43,637 nt of DNA from Pirellulales bacterium (GCA_016936015.1 JAFGPV010000180.1:1-43637); one strand, 5' to 3'. Numbered from the stretch's first letter, positions 31,382-41,146 are shown. The notes: a model not told the origin generated them from the sequence alone. Numbers and translations: made by a program.

Positions 31382-32827
31382 TCAATGCGGAGTCGCCAGG
31401 CCGCTGCCATCCGGCGTCAGGGGATATCCGATCGTCAAAGGCGGCGTCGGTTCGAGGGTGTAGGCGCGGCGGCCCCTAACGGCCCAGTCTTGCATAATCT
31501 CCGGTGGGCGGTAACGCAGGCCTAGATCGCTCCAACTACGGAGGAGTTCTCCAATTCTCCGTGCCCCGATTTGTTCCGCCCAGGCAAATAGCCCGCCGCG
31601 CCGGGGTGGAAAACCCAATCCGAAGAGGACTCCCAACTCGATGTCCCGATGGTCGCGGACCAGCCCTTCTTCCAGAATCCGAAACGCCTCCAGCAACATG
31701 GCCAGCAGCAGCCGGGCCTGAAGGTCGTCGCGGCGGAAGGCGCGCCGCTTCTGCACCCAGGGCACCGCCAGCGCCTGCACCTCGTCCGCCATGGCGCAAG
31801 CAGAGGATGCATCTTGCCCCGGGGATTTCTCTCCGTCGTAGTCCCAGAATCCGCCGCCGGACTTGCGGCCCGTCCGGCCGGCTTTGACCATCGCCACCAG
31901 CAGCGGCGAGTGGGGAATCCGTTCACCGAACGCAGCGGAAAGGATCCAGCCCCCGTGCAGCACGGTGTCCAAGCCGATCTCGTCCATCAACCGGAACGGT
32001 CCCCGGGTCATTCCGAACTCCTCGGCTGCCGCCTCGATCTCTTCCGGCGCCGCCCCCTCGCAGGTCAACTCCAATGCCTCGGCGAGATAGGGAAATAACA
32101 GCCGGTTGATTAAAAAACCCGGTCCGTCGGGGACCACGATCGGCAGCATCTGTAAACGTTTTGCCTGGGCGACAGTCCGAGCAAGCGCTTCCTCGCCAGT
32201 CTGGGCGGAACGGATGATTTCGATCAGCGGCCGCTGTTGTACCGGATGAAAAAAATGCATGCCGCAGAAGCGTTCCGGCCGCCGCAAGCCGCCGGTGAGC
32301 CGGACCAGCGGAATGGTGGACGTATTGGTCGCCAGCACGGCTTCGTCGCCGAGTACGCGTTCTACCGTGCGGTAGAGGTCCTGCTTGGCGGCGACAACCT
32401 CGGGAATGGTTTCGATCACCAGACAGCAGCCCGCCAGGTCGGCGATTTGCGTCGTGGCTCGGAATAAAAGATCCGTAGAAGCGGCGTCCCGCCGCTTCAA
32501 ACAGGGGCGTTCGCTTAAAGAGCGTTCCGCCGCAATCAAGGCGTCGCCGGAGCAGTCGGTGATGATTACCGGCAGCCCGCGGCGGAGATGCACCTCTGCG
32601 ATCGCCGTCCCCATCGTGCCCGCTCCGACGATTCCCACGGTGCGAATCGCCGGCGGGAAGACGGGAAACGTCCGTTCCACGTCGCGCCACTTCCACGCCG
32701 TTAAAGCGCGGAGGCGATCCGACGTTTCCGCGGCAAATTGGCCTCCGACGTTCAGTCCGTTGCCGATCATGTCGGGAACCGCGACGTCGTTTAAGGAGAA
32801 TCCGCTGCTTGGGGAATAGGTGAGCAT
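31382..32827 (-). CDS. 3-hydroxyacyl-CoA dehydrogenase (FadB/FadJ C-terminal-half-like)
   Basis: The protein has 481 residues. Residues ~62-240 are an NAD-binding Rossmann domain with GAGTMG (from ~69), VIETIPE carrying a conserved Glu, and GMHFFHPVQQRPL carrying the catalytic His. PDGPGFLINRLLFPYLAEA holds the Asn, and two 3HCDH C-terminal domains follow (GFWDYDGEKSP linker; second domain LLLAMLLEAFRILEEGLV to LGFPPRRGGLFAWAEQ). This is the order of the dehydrogenase half of FadB/FadJ, without the enoyl-CoA hydratase half. The first ~60 residues resemble the linker of the full enzyme. It should oxidise 3-hydroxyacyl-CoA in beta-oxidation or a related pathway. A hydratase would have to be encoded elsewhere. 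Confidence 0.82.
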   Translation of the reverse strand: MLTYSPSSGFSLNDVAVPDMIGNGLNVGGQFAAETSDRLRALTAWKWRDVERTFPVFPPAIRTVGIVGAGTMGTAIAEVHLRRGLPVIITDCSGDALIAAERSLSERPCLKRRDAASTDLLFRATTQIADLAGCCLVIETIPEVVAAKQDLYRTVERVLGDEAVLATNTSTIPLVRLTGGLRRPERFCGMHFFHPVQQRPLIEIIRSAQTGEEALARTVAQAKRLQMLPIVVPDGPGFLINRLLFPYLAEALELTCEGAAPEEIEAAAEEFGMTRGPFRLMDEIGLDTVLHGGWILSAAFGERIPHSPLLVAMVKAGRTGRKSGGGFWDYDGEKSPGQDASSACAMADEVQALAVPWVQKRRAFRRDDLQARLLLAMLLEAFRILEEGLVRDHRDIELGVLFGLGFPPRRGGLFAWAEQIGARRIGELLRSWSDLGLRYRPPEIMQDWAVRGRRAYTLEPTPPLTIGYPLTPDGSGLATPH

Positions 32828-33149
32828 GGAAATATCGGCAAGTCCATTGTCAATTTGATGGCGGCAACCAACCGTATCGACTTAATCTATCGCCGAGAAC
32901 GGGGGGCCCGCCTTGAGAAAATTAGATGAGCCTCTGTTATCGGCAAATTTTACCTGACAGGAAAAGTCGCAAAGCGATGTGAAGAAGGTTATTGCACAGA
33001 GATGGCCCTCATTCGTCGCAAGACATTGGGCTGCTGTGTTAACAGCCGCCGCGGGCAATTCCAATGGTTCTCGGCGGTTAGCTGCCGGCTAATCTGGCAT
33101 TTCCTGGGTAGTTACGGACAAGAAAGAATGCCCGATCTCCTGACAAGAT
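32828..33149. other. Intergenic region, 322 bp, with a degenerate P1 hairpin
   Basis: No gene seen. 33032-33091 is a decayed relative of the perfect hairpin at 8384-8447: TTAACAGCCGCC on the left, GGCGGTTAGCTGCCGGCT on the right, with a similar loop (CAATTCCAATGGTTCTC against ATCTTCCATGTTTCTC). It lies 59 bases beyond the stop of the HEAT gene. Confidence 0.6.
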
Positions 33150-35549
33150 TTACGGCTGTTTCTCAAACCATCGCTTCCAGCGGAGGATGCGTTCGGTGGT
33201 CGTGGGGGGAGGTTGGCCCGGCGGTTGGGAAACGTCTTTGCCGACGACCTTCGGCAGGCTTCCCAAGGCGGCATGGGCGACGGTGTTTTTGTCGCTGAGC
33301 AACCGGATCAGGGGCGGGACGAAGGCGGGATCCGGATAGCGACCCATCGCTTGTGCCGTCCGGGCGCGGACCAACGGGTCGGGGCTGCAGGCCAATCGTT
33401 CCAGCGACGATTTTCCCGCGGGATCGCCGGTCTGGGCGAGGGCCTCGGCTGCCGCCAGTTGAACTTCTCCACTGGTGGCGCCGAGCAGGTCGCGGAACGG
33501 CCGGCCGTCGGCCGCTCCGCCCGAGGCGGATAGCGCCCGCACCGCCGCACAGACCACCTCCGCCTGCCGGTCCTTCAGCGCCGTCAGCAGGGCTGGTGCG
33601 TCTTCCGGCAGGGGATGTGCCGCCAGGTATTCACACGCCCGAAGACGGACCTCCGCTGCGCCGTGGCCGAGGCCCACGCAGGCGATCTCGTGCACTGGCG
33701 GCTGATCGACATCGGACAGCCCGGTAAGCACGGTCTGCCAGGTCAAGGGATCCTGCTGGTTGAGCAGGAGCTGCCGCACGCGGTCCAGGGCCAGCCGAGA
33801 GGTCGGTTTTTTCGCTGCCGCATGCGCCAGTTCCGCAGTTGCTTGGCGCCGCTGCCGTTGATCCGTGGCGCCCAGGCGGTCGATCACCTCGAAGATCGGA
33901 TCGCATTGCGGGAGGACCTCGCGATAAACCGCTTCCGGCAACGGGCGTTCGTAGCGAAACCGCCACTGCTCCAACGCCGGTACCAGGCGGTCGCCGTAGG
34001 CCCGCAGGGCGGCGTAGTTTTTCCGTTCGAGATTTTCCGCCACATCCTGCATTTCCCGGGGGGAGATGCCGCGGGAAGCTTCCTGATACCCCGCCGGTCG
34101 GACGGCCGGGGCCGTCTGGGCGCCGAATTCGGCGGCGAACTCCAGGCGCAGACGCTCGATGATCTCTGCCCGCCGGGTTGCCGGGGCGTCGGGAGAGAAC
34201 TCTCCGGCGGCCGGCCAACCGGCGGCAAGCTGTTCCGCCGCCGCTTTCCGTGTGGCAAATGCCGATTCCGCCAGGGCCTTCAGCAGCAGCGGGCCGGAAC
34301 GTTCGACGGGCCAGCTCTCCAGGGCCTTGACGGTTGCCGTCTGCACGGAGAGACTGCGATCCACGATCAACTGCTCGGCCACGGCGGCGCCGTCGGGCGT
34401 AGGAAAGTCCGCCAGGGCCTCAGCCGTCTTGGCGCGGACGCGCCACGAGTCGTCTGTGGCCGCCTCCAGGGCTGATGCTGCGCCGGCCTCGGCCAGAGCG
34501 GTCACTGCCGCGCCGCGGATCATCATGGAGCGATCCTTCAGGAGTTTTTGCAGCATGGTCAGCGCCTCCGGCGTTCCCAAGACGCCCAGCCCCCGAACAG
34601 CGGCGATCCGCACTTCGAGATTCTGGTCCCGCAGCGCCGCGGTAAGATATTCCAAGGCCCGGGGATGCCGCCGCGCCGCCAGGGCCGTCAAGGCCGCCGC
34701 CCGTACCCGGGTATCGCGGCTGGTCCGCAAATCGGCGGCCTCGATCGGCAACGCGCCCCGTTTTCCCACCGCCCAGACCGACAGCGCTGCCTCCCGAACC
34801 TCCGCGCTCGGACTGTGCAGGGCGTCGCGGAAGCGGAGATCGTCGCCCGGATCGACGTGCCGGGCCAATCCCCGCAACAGCTCCGCGTGAAGTTTGCCAA
34901 AATAAGGTGCACGTCGAGAGCCCGGGGACTGTCCCGATTTTTTCGCAGAAAAAAAGGGACTGTCCCCTTCTCTTGCAGACGGTTGATCCTTGCGGAACTG
35001 ACCATATTGATCGAGTAATTGCTGCAACTCGCTTCTTGCCGCCGTGGTGGGGATGTGCCCCAGGGCCTCGGCCGCGGCGCAGCGCATCGGGGCGGGAAGG
35101 TCCGGCGCGCGGATGGCGTCGCCCAGCGGCGTGCAGGCCGCAGGCAGTTTTTCTCGCCCCGCCGCAATTGCCGCGTTGGCGGAGACGCCGGGATCGGGAT
35201 CGGAAAGCAGCGCCGTCAGATCGGGCCGACGCTCGGCGGGCCGATTCAGAATCTCTTCCAACCGCGGATTGTACCAGCGAAAGGCGGCCTGCGGATCGGT
35301 CGAATGGATCCACACGCAGTGGCTTCGTCCCTTGGCGTCCTTGTCGGTGCAGCGGGCGAAGACGGTTCGATCGGCCGGCGAGAGGATCTGCTGGGAAACG
35401 TCGATTTTTGCCGCCGCTGAACGGGTGCCGGCGGATCGTGTCTTGGAATCCTTGCCGGAAAGAGTGTCTCTTGGAGGAGCCTCGAAGAACAAACCCTGAC
35501 ATCCGCCCAGGATCAGGGACAGGAATCCCGCCGCGGCCGTCAGACGCAT
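33150..35549 (-). CDS. HEAT-repeat lipoprotein
   Basis: From the ATG at 35549 the protein has 799 residues with a lipoprotein signal ending in LILGGC (Cys17). An in-frame ATG at 35639, preceded by AAAGGA, is an alternative with a stronger ribosome site but puts the lipobox 46 residues in. Most of the body is HEAT repeats of ~31 residues (DTRVRAAALTALAARRHPRA; DQNLEVRIAAVRGLGVLG; SGEVQLAAAEALAQTGDPAG), forming a protein-binding solenoid outside the membrane. A gap in the array at residues ~190-215 (EGDSPFFSAKKSGQSPG) comes from a GGGGACTGT hairpin element read in frame. It follows a second HEAT-type gene on the same strand. Function unknown; scaffolding or adaptor use is typical. Confidence 0.75.
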   Translation of the reverse strand: MRLTAAAGFLSLILGGCQGLFFEAPPRDTLSGKDSKTRSAGTRSAAAKIDVSQQILSPADRTVFARCTDKDAKGRSHCVWIHSTDPQAAFRWYNPRLEEILNRPAERRPDLTALLSDPDPGVSANAAIAAGREKLPAACTPLGDAIRAPDLPAPMRCAAAEALGHIPTTAARSELQQLLDQYGQFRKDQPSAREGDSPFFSAKKSGQSPGSRRAPYFGKLHAELLRGLARHVDPGDDLRFRDALHSPSAEVREAALSVWAVGKRGALPIEAADLRTSRDTRVRAAALTALAARRHPRALEYLTAALRDQNLEVRIAAVRGLGVLGTPEALTMLQKLLKDRSMMIRGAAVTALAEAGAASALEAATDDSWRVRAKTAEALADFPTPDGAAVAEQLIVDRSLSVQTATVKALESWPVERSGPLLLKALAESAFATRKAAAEQLAAGWPAAGEFSPDAPATRRAEIIERLRLEFAAEFGAQTAPAVRPAGYQEASRGISPREMQDVAENLERKNYAALRAYGDRLVPALEQWRFRYERPLPEAVYREVLPQCDPIFEVIDRLGATDQRQRRQATAELAHAAAKKPTSRLALDRVRQLLLNQQDPLTWQTVLTGLSDVDQPPVHEIACVGLGHGAAEVRLRACEYLAAHPLPEDAPALLTALKDRQAEVVCAAVRALSASGGAADGRPFRDLLGATSGEVQLAAAEALAQTGDPAGKSSLERLACSPDPLVRARTAQAMGRYPDPAFVPPLIRLLSDKNTVAHAALGSLPKVVGKDVSQPPGQPPPTTTERILRWKRWFEKQP
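34924..34967. repeat. GGGGACTGT hairpin element inside the HEAT gene
   Basis: GGGGAC (34924-34929) faces GTCCCC (34962-34967), with an inner TTTTTT/AAAAAA stem and the right flank GGGACTGTCCCC, identical to that at 12090-12101. It is read in frame and adds ~15 non-HEAT residues. Confidence 0.8.
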
Positions 35550-35690
35550 CCCTATCGCGCGGCGGTTGCCGCCGCAAGCCAGCGGTTCGTCGGGGACGAA
35601 AAAAAAGATCGTCGCTCTTTTTAAACTGCCAAGCGTCATTCGGGCAATTCCTTTTGCCGCACCGTTTCGTCCGTGAATCACTGGTTATTG

Positions 35691-36944
35691 CTATTCCGTT
35701 TTTTTCGCGGGCTTCTTGGGGGTCCAGTCTTTGAGCTGTTTTTCATATTCCTGGATTTTCTTCTCCAGACTGCGGCCGTACAGATCTTTATCGTCCAGGT
35801 CCTTTTGCATCGCCTTGAAGGTCTTCTTTTTTAGATCGTCGAATTGCGCCTGATCTTTGATCAACGCTTTGATGCCGGCGTATTTGGCGCCGGTGACGCC
35901 GGTGTAACCGAACAATCCGTCCGCGGCGGCGTCCAGCCGGGTTTTCAGCCGGCGTCGGAGGCCTTCCTCATCCCGGGGCGATTTTTTCAACTCGACCTGG
36001 CAGGCGTCGGTCACCATTTGTATGACCGCGTTGGTTAAATCCGAGATTTCGAGTTTGGGATTGCCCCCGGTGGAATAGTCCAACTGCCCCAGGGACCGGG
36101 CAGCGGCCTGGCGGGTGCGGTAAGGCGTCTTGGCGTCGCCGGCGGCCTTGATGAGCGCCTTGACCACCCCGTTGTCCGTTCCCAACGCACCGAGCTGCCC
36201 GAGCATCACTGCGGCCTGCCATTGCATCCATTCCCGAGCGACGTTTTTCGACTCGGCATCCACCTCGTCGGCCAGGAGCTTCAACAACAGGCCCTGGACC
36301 TTTGGCTTGGCCGCGTCGGGCAACTTCAGCAATATGTGCCGGTTCAGGCCCAGCAGCGCCGCGATCCTCAGGTCGGCCGGGGCGTCCGGATTCTCCGCCA
36401 TCGCCAAGAGCACGGGCAGCGTTTTTGCCAGCGGGATAGGGGAGGCTGCCGTCGCTCCAGGATCGTTTAAATCTCCCAAAGCCAGCAGGGCGTTGTACCG
36501 CGCAAAGGGATTCAGCCGGGGATTCTCCACCATTCCCTTTAAGTGTGGGAAGGCCAGGTCGGTGAGAAAATTGCGGACCTGTCCCGTCTTTTTCAAGTTG
36601 TTATTCAATTCCGAACGATATTTCGATAGCTCTTTCCAATTCGCACGCTCCGTCCACAGGGGCAAGGCGTATTTGATGAAATAATTCCGGCAGAACTCCT
36701 GCTGTCCCGGGGCAAAACTCTGGTTGCGAATAATGGTGGAGAACAGCATCCGGTTTTGCGGCGTGCCGAGGGTCGTATCAACCCGATACTTCATCCATTG
36801 ACCGTCCGGTATCTCTTCAGGGGCATTACCACCTTGGGCGCACAGGTTTTGTGGCGATATGATGCCCCAGAATAGGGGAAAAAGAAGAAGAAAAACCGAT
36901 CGGAACCGGTCTGCCGGGGCGTACACGAAATGATCTTTAGTCAT
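35691..36944 (-). CDS. Secreted HEAT-like helical protein
   Basis: The protein has 417 residues. A signal peptide (VFLLLFPLFWGIISPQNLCAQ, to about residue 38) is followed by an all-helical body with HEAT-like units: YNALLALGDLNDPGA, ADLRIAALLGLNRHILL, WMQWQAAVMLGQLGALGTD and TRQAAARSLGQL. The C-terminal ~90 residues are a charged helix (KKKTFKAMQKDLDDKD; EKKIQEYEKQLKDW). It lies 51 bases upstream of the HEAT lipoprotein's 35639 start on the same strand, so both are probably one operon and may act together in the cell envelope. No enzyme motif is seen. The divergent gene beyond it is the deacetylase. Confidence 0.7.
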   Translation of the reverse strand: MTKDHFVYAPADRFRSVFLLLFPLFWGIISPQNLCAQGGNAPEEIPDGQWMKYRVDTTLGTPQNRMLFSTIIRNQSFAPGQQEFCRNYFIKYALPLWTERANWKELSKYRSELNNNLKKTGQVRNFLTDLAFPHLKGMVENPRLNPFARYNALLALGDLNDPGATAASPIPLAKTLPVLLAMAENPDAPADLRIAALLGLNRHILLKLPDAAKPKVQGLLLKLLADEVDAESKNVAREWMQWQAAVMLGQLGALGTDNGVVKALIKAAGDAKTPYRTRQAAARSLGQLDYSTGGNPKLEISDLTNAVIQMVTDACQVELKKSPRDEEGLRRRLKTRLDAAADGLFGYTGVTGAKYAGIKALIKDQAQFDDLKKKTFKAMQKDLDDKDLYGRSLEKKIQEYEKQLKDWTPKKPAKKTE

Positions 36945-37050
36945 ACAATGGAAATGATAATATCCCGATAGTTCGGTTTAGAGAAAATGTGCCACTCTTA
37001 TAGGCTACCAACGATCGACAAGCGGTGTCAAGTTGAGTAAAAATGTGGTT

Positions 37051-37992
<942 letters not shown>

Positions 37993-38000
37993 TAAAATAA

Positions 38001-38244
38001 ATGAAGGAATATAAATTTACGGACTATTTTGAAAATGAAGTCTTGCGGAAACGTCCCTTCTTGAAGAAGGAATGGTGTATCCGTGTGTTAGAGAATCCAA
38101 GCAAAGTGGGGAGCAGCAAGAACAAAATCGTTTTCGATTTTGGGGTGAGATCGAAGAATTGGAGGGGAGAATTCTTCGTGTCGTCACTCTTGAAGACCAA
38201 TTGACGATCCACAATGCCTTTCCCGACAGAGGGTATAAAAAATG
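38001..38244 (+). pseudogene. Frameshifted small toxin-like gene (DUF4258-like)
   Basis: The ATG at 38001 opens MKEYKFTDYFENEVLRKRPF and LKKEWCIRVLENPSKV, then ends early at 38204. The -1 frame beyond codon ~36 continues the family sequence: RFRFWGEIEELEGRILRVV, then TLEDQLTIHNAFPDRGYKK and a stop TGA that overlaps the next ATG as ATGA (38241-38244). The simplest cause is loss of one G in the GGGG run at 38108-38111. The whole would be about 81 residues and looks like the DUF4258-type partner usually placed before DUF2283, an arrangement thought to be toxin-antitoxin. As given, the product is truncated; sequencing error at the G run is possible. Confidence 0.75.
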
Positions 38245-38460
38245 AAATTAAATTATTATCGAGATACCGACTCTCTTTATATTGATTTATCTTCCAAAGT
38301 AAGTGCTGAGAGCAAGGAGATTTCCGGCGGCGTGGTCCTCGATTACGACGCGGAAGGAAATCTTGTTGGCATTGATATTGACAATGCGAGTCGAAAAATC
38401 GATCTGAAAGAGATCATTCTGAGTAAACTCCCAGCAGAAGTGGAAGCGTTGATGGCATGA
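38242..38460 (+). CDS. DUF2283 small protein, putative antitoxin
   Basis: The product is 72 residues: MKLNYYRDTDSLYIDLS, then GGVVLDYDAEGNLVGIDIDNAS, then a C-terminal helix KIDLKEIILSKLPAEVEALM. This strand-turn-strand then helix form, with the DxDxxGxxVGIDI signature, is DUF2283. It overlaps the frameshifted upstream gene by four bases (ATGA) and is likely translated by coupling. It may neutralise the upstream protein; with that gene broken, it could now be a remnant that is still expressed. The pair is more AT-rich than the genes on either side. Confidence 0.8.
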   Translation: MKLNYYRDTDSLYIDLSSKVSAESKEISGGVVLDYDAEGNLVGIDIDNASRKIDLKEIILSKLPAEVEALMA

Positions 38461-38527
38461 AAGTAAAGGTAAAAAAAGGTGACAGCCACTAAATCTGGAT
38501 GATATGGAAGCAGTGGACAAAGATAAT

Positions 38528-39394
38528 TCAGGGATTCTTTCTGGATAATCTTCCCCATATCGAAGATTTATATCCTAAGACGACGACCAGATAGGCCGTT
38601 CCGGCAACCAGCGCGATCGTTGGGCCGCTGGGCAGATCGTAAGGGTAACTGACGGCCAAGCCGGCGGCGACGAAGGCGGCGCAGCAGAGCACGGCGCCGA
38701 GCATCATCTGCCAGAGGTTCCGGGCGAAGTGGCCCGCCACGGCGGGCGGCAGGCTCAACAGCGCGATCACAAGGATGATTCCCATCACGCGGACCAGCAT
38801 GACCACCGTCAGGGCCGTCAGGATCAGCAGGAGCAGGTAATACCATTTCACGGGCACGCCGCGCAACTCGGCGAATTCCTCATCAAAACAGAGCGCCAGG
38901 AACTGCGGGTACAGCCCCAGGCCGACGGCCGCGACCACGGCGTCCAGGCCCAGCACCAGCCAGAGATCCTTCAGCGTCACGAAGGTGATGTTGCCGAACA
39001 GGTAGCCCAGCGGATCGACGTTGCCGGGCGTTTTCATCAGGAAAACCGCGCCGATGGCCATGCCCAGCGACCAGACGGCGCCGATGACGGTGTCTTCGCG
39101 CTGTTTGGCGTACAGGCTGGCCAGTCCGATCACGACGGCCGAGAGCAGTGCGGCTAGCGTGGCGCCCAGGAAGGGATCGCACCAGGTCCAGCCGTGGACG
39201 CCGTTCAGGTACAAGGCGGCGCCGATGCCGCCCAGCACGCTGTGCGAGATGGCGCCGGCGATGTAGGTGATCCGCCGCGTGACGACGTACGAGCCGATCA
39301 CGCCGAAGGAGAGACTGGCGAGCACGCCCGCCAACAGGGCGTAACGCACAAAGGGGACGAGCGGATCGCGGAGCGCGTCGATGAAGTCACTCAT
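38528..39394 (-). CDS. Zinc/manganese ABC importer, membrane permease
   Basis: The 288-residue protein has about eight membrane helices of the ZnuB/MntB type. SYVVTRRITYIAGAISHSVLGGIG is the early conserved loop (usually ISHAxLPG), then FGNITFVTLKDLWLVLGL and VKWYYLLLLILTALTVVML, followed by VMGIILVIALLSLPPAVAG, which contains the family's long cytosolic coupling segment. It moves a divalent metal, probably Zn2+ or Mn2+, across the cytoplasmic membrane. It overlaps the ATPase gene by 8 bases (39387-39394) and is the last gene of the operon. Confidence 0.92.
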   Translation of the reverse strand: MSDFIDALRDPLVPFVRYALLAGVLASLSFGVIGSYVVTRRITYIAGAISHSVLGGIGAALYLNGVHGWTWCDPFLGATLAALLSAVVIGLASLYAKQREDTVIGAVWSLGMAIGAVFLMKTPGNVDPLGYLFGNITFVTLKDLWLVLGLDAVVAAVGLGLYPQFLALCFDEEFAELRGVPVKWYYLLLLILTALTVVMLVRVMGIILVIALLSLPPAVAGHFARNLWQMMLGAVLCCAAFVAAGLAVSYPYDLPSGPTIALVAGTAYLVVVLGYKSSIWGRLSRKNP

Positions 39395-40163
39395 GGGCGT
39401 GCTCCTCCTTCTCGTCCGAGATCTCGCCGTGGCGGACCACGCGGACGTGGGCGCCGTAAATCTCGTGGATCATCTCGCCGGTGATGGCGTGCGTGGGATG
39501 CACCACGACGCTGCGGTTCACGCAGACGACTTTTTCCACCAGGTTCGAGACGAAGCCCAGGTCGTGGGTGACCGTCACGATCGTCATCCGCCGGTTCAGT
39601 TCCCGGAGCAGGTCGAGCAACTGGGACTCGCCCAGCGTATCGACGTGGGAGGTCGGCTCGTCGAGCAGCAGGAGGTCGGGCCGGTTGCTGAGCGCCCGGG
39701 CGATGAGGACCCGTTGGCGTTGGCCGCCGGAGAGCGCAGCGAAGGGCCGCCGGGCGAGGGGTTCCATGTTCAGGAAGCGGAGCGCCTCCCGGGCCGCCTG
39801 GCGGTCGGCGACACACGGCCAGCCGAGAAACCGGTTTCGCCCGGCGGCGGCCAGTCGGCCCATCAACACGATGTCCATCACCGTCACGGGAAACTGCGGA
39901 TCGAACAGCACGTGCTGGGGCATGTAGCCGATCCGCGGTCGGGCCGAGCGCGGCGCGGCGCCGAAGACGCGGATCACGCCCGACTGCGGCTGCAAGAGTC
40001 CCAGGATGAGCTTCACCAAGGTCGTTTTCCCGCCGCCGTTTGGCCCCACCACGCACACCGATTCGCGGGGGTAGATTGAAAAACTGGCGTTTTCCACCAC
40101 CGGCGCGGCGCCGAAGGAAAACGTAACGTCGTTCAATTCAATCACCGGCGAGGCGGAAACCAT
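39387..40163 (-). CDS. Zinc/manganese ABC importer, ATPase
   Basis: The 258-residue protein has a Walker A (GPNGGGKTT, residues 40-48), a Q-loop (MPQHVLFDP), the signature LSGGQRQRV, Walker B LLLLDEPTSHVD and the switch His of VTHDLG. All are intact. It closely matches the ZnuC/MntA group and powers the adjoining permease. A 95-bp gap containing two hairpins separates it from the binding-protein gene, while it overlaps the permease gene. The C-terminal His-rich end (GEISDEKEEHAHE) might bind metal, which is a speculation. Confidence 0.92.
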   Translation of the reverse strand: MVSASPVIELNDVTFSFGAAPVVENASFSIYPRESVCVVGPNGGGKTTLVKLILGLLQPQSGVIRVFGAAPRSARPRIGYMPQHVLFDPQFPVTVMDIVLMGRLAAAGRNRFLGWPCVADRQAAREALRFLNMEPLARRPFAALSGGQRQRVLIARALSNRPDLLLLDEPTSHVDTLGESQLLDLLRELNRRMTIVTVTHDLGFVSNLVEKVVCVNRSVVVHPTHAITGEMIHEIYGAHVRVVRHGEISDEKEEHAHE

Positions 40164-40189
40164 GGGTTATCTTGTTTTGTAGTTGCCGA

Positions 40190-40251
40190 CAGGAGGACAG
40201 GCATTCCTGCCTGTCTGTTGCAGGCCAGACAAAAAGGTCTGGCCTCCGGAT
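40190..40251. repeat. Double-hairpin element between binding-protein and ATPase genes
   Basis: Hairpin one: GACAGGCA/TGCCTGTC with a TTCC loop (40196-40215). Hairpin two: AGGCCAGAC/GTCTGGCCT with an AAAAAG loop (40222-40245). A relative of hairpin one is at 24805-24824 and of the leader at 31291. Confidence 0.85.
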
Positions 40252-40258
40252 AGGGTAT

Positions 40259-41146
40259 TTACTTGTGTTGTGCCAGCGCCTGTTCCATCTTTTTGCCGAT
40301 GTCCTCCAGATTGGCGACGACGTTCTTGCTCAAGTCGTTCAGCGGCGCCAAGTTCGCTCCTAAGGCCTGGGCGACGGCTTGTGCGCTGCGCGGGTTGAAC
40401 TGCGGCTGGACGAAGATCACCTTGGCGCCGTCGCTTTTCGCGTGGTGGATGATCTGCCGGAGCTGTCGGGGCGAAGGAGCCTTGCCGCCGGTTTCAATGG
40501 CCGACTGCTTCAGCCCGTAACACGCGGCAAAGTAGCCGAACGCCGGGTGAAACACATAAAACGTCCGGCCGGCAAACGGTTTCAGCCGCCGGACGTTTTT
40601 TTCGTGGACGGCGTCGAGTTCGGCTTGCAGTTTTTGCAGATTGGCGCGGTACAGCGAAGCGCGTTCGGGATCGGCCTTTTCCAGGGCCGCGGCGATCTCC
40701 GCCGACTGACGCTTGAGGTTCGGCGGCGAGAGCCACACGTGGGGATCTTCTCCGGCGTGGGGATGCGAACCTGTCGTATCATGTGCGGAGCAATGGGCCG
40801 AAGATGTCGCGTCGAGGGAAATTTTACGGATCCCCCGGGCGGTGTCGACCACCGTCAAGTCGGGGTAAGCCGCCCGGAGCTTTTTCAGCACCTGCTGCTC
40901 GAAGGGCAGGCCGACTTTGAAAAACAACGCCGCTCGGCCGAGTCGCTGCACTTGTTTTGGAGTGAGTTCAAAGCTGTGGGGATCCTGCCCGGTTTGGAGC
41001 AGAGTGACCACGCGGACGTGCGGGCCGCCGATCCGCTCGACGAGGAAGGCCACCGGCGGGATGCCGGCCGCCGTTTCCAGCGCGGCGGCGGAAGCCGAAG
41101 GAAGGAGACTGCCTCCAATCGCACACACCAGAACGAACCGGATCAT
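40259..41146 (-). CDS. Zinc/manganese ABC importer, solute-binding protein
   Basis: The protein has 295 residues, with a signal peptide of about 20 residues (FVLVCAIGGSLLPSASAAA). Metal ligands of the cluster A-I fold are visible: DPHSFELTPKQ (first His), a His-rich loop (HCSAHDTTGSHPHAGEDPHVWLSP, which contains the second His), FHPAFGYFA (third His) and a distal Asp/Glu. The His-rich loop is the trait that points to zinc. The start at 41146 has GGAGG upstream at 6 bases and overlaps the regulator by four bases (ATGA); an open frame extends further up but inside the regulator gene. It captures metal outside the membrane for the permease. Confidence 0.9.
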   Translation of the reverse strand: MIRFVLVCAIGGSLLPSASAAALETAAGIPPVAFLVERIGGPHVRVVTLLQTGQDPHSFELTPKQVQRLGRAALFFKVGLPFEQQVLKKLRAAYPDLTVVDTARGIRKISLDATSSAHCSAHDTTGSHPHAGEDPHVWLSPPNLKRQSAEIAAALEKADPERASLYRANLQKLQAELDAVHEKNVRRLKPFAGRTFYVFHPAFGYFAACYGLKQSAIETGGKAPSPRQLRQIIHHAKSDGAKVIFVQPQFNPRSAQAVAQALGANLAPLNDLSKNVVANLEDIGKKMEQALAQHK

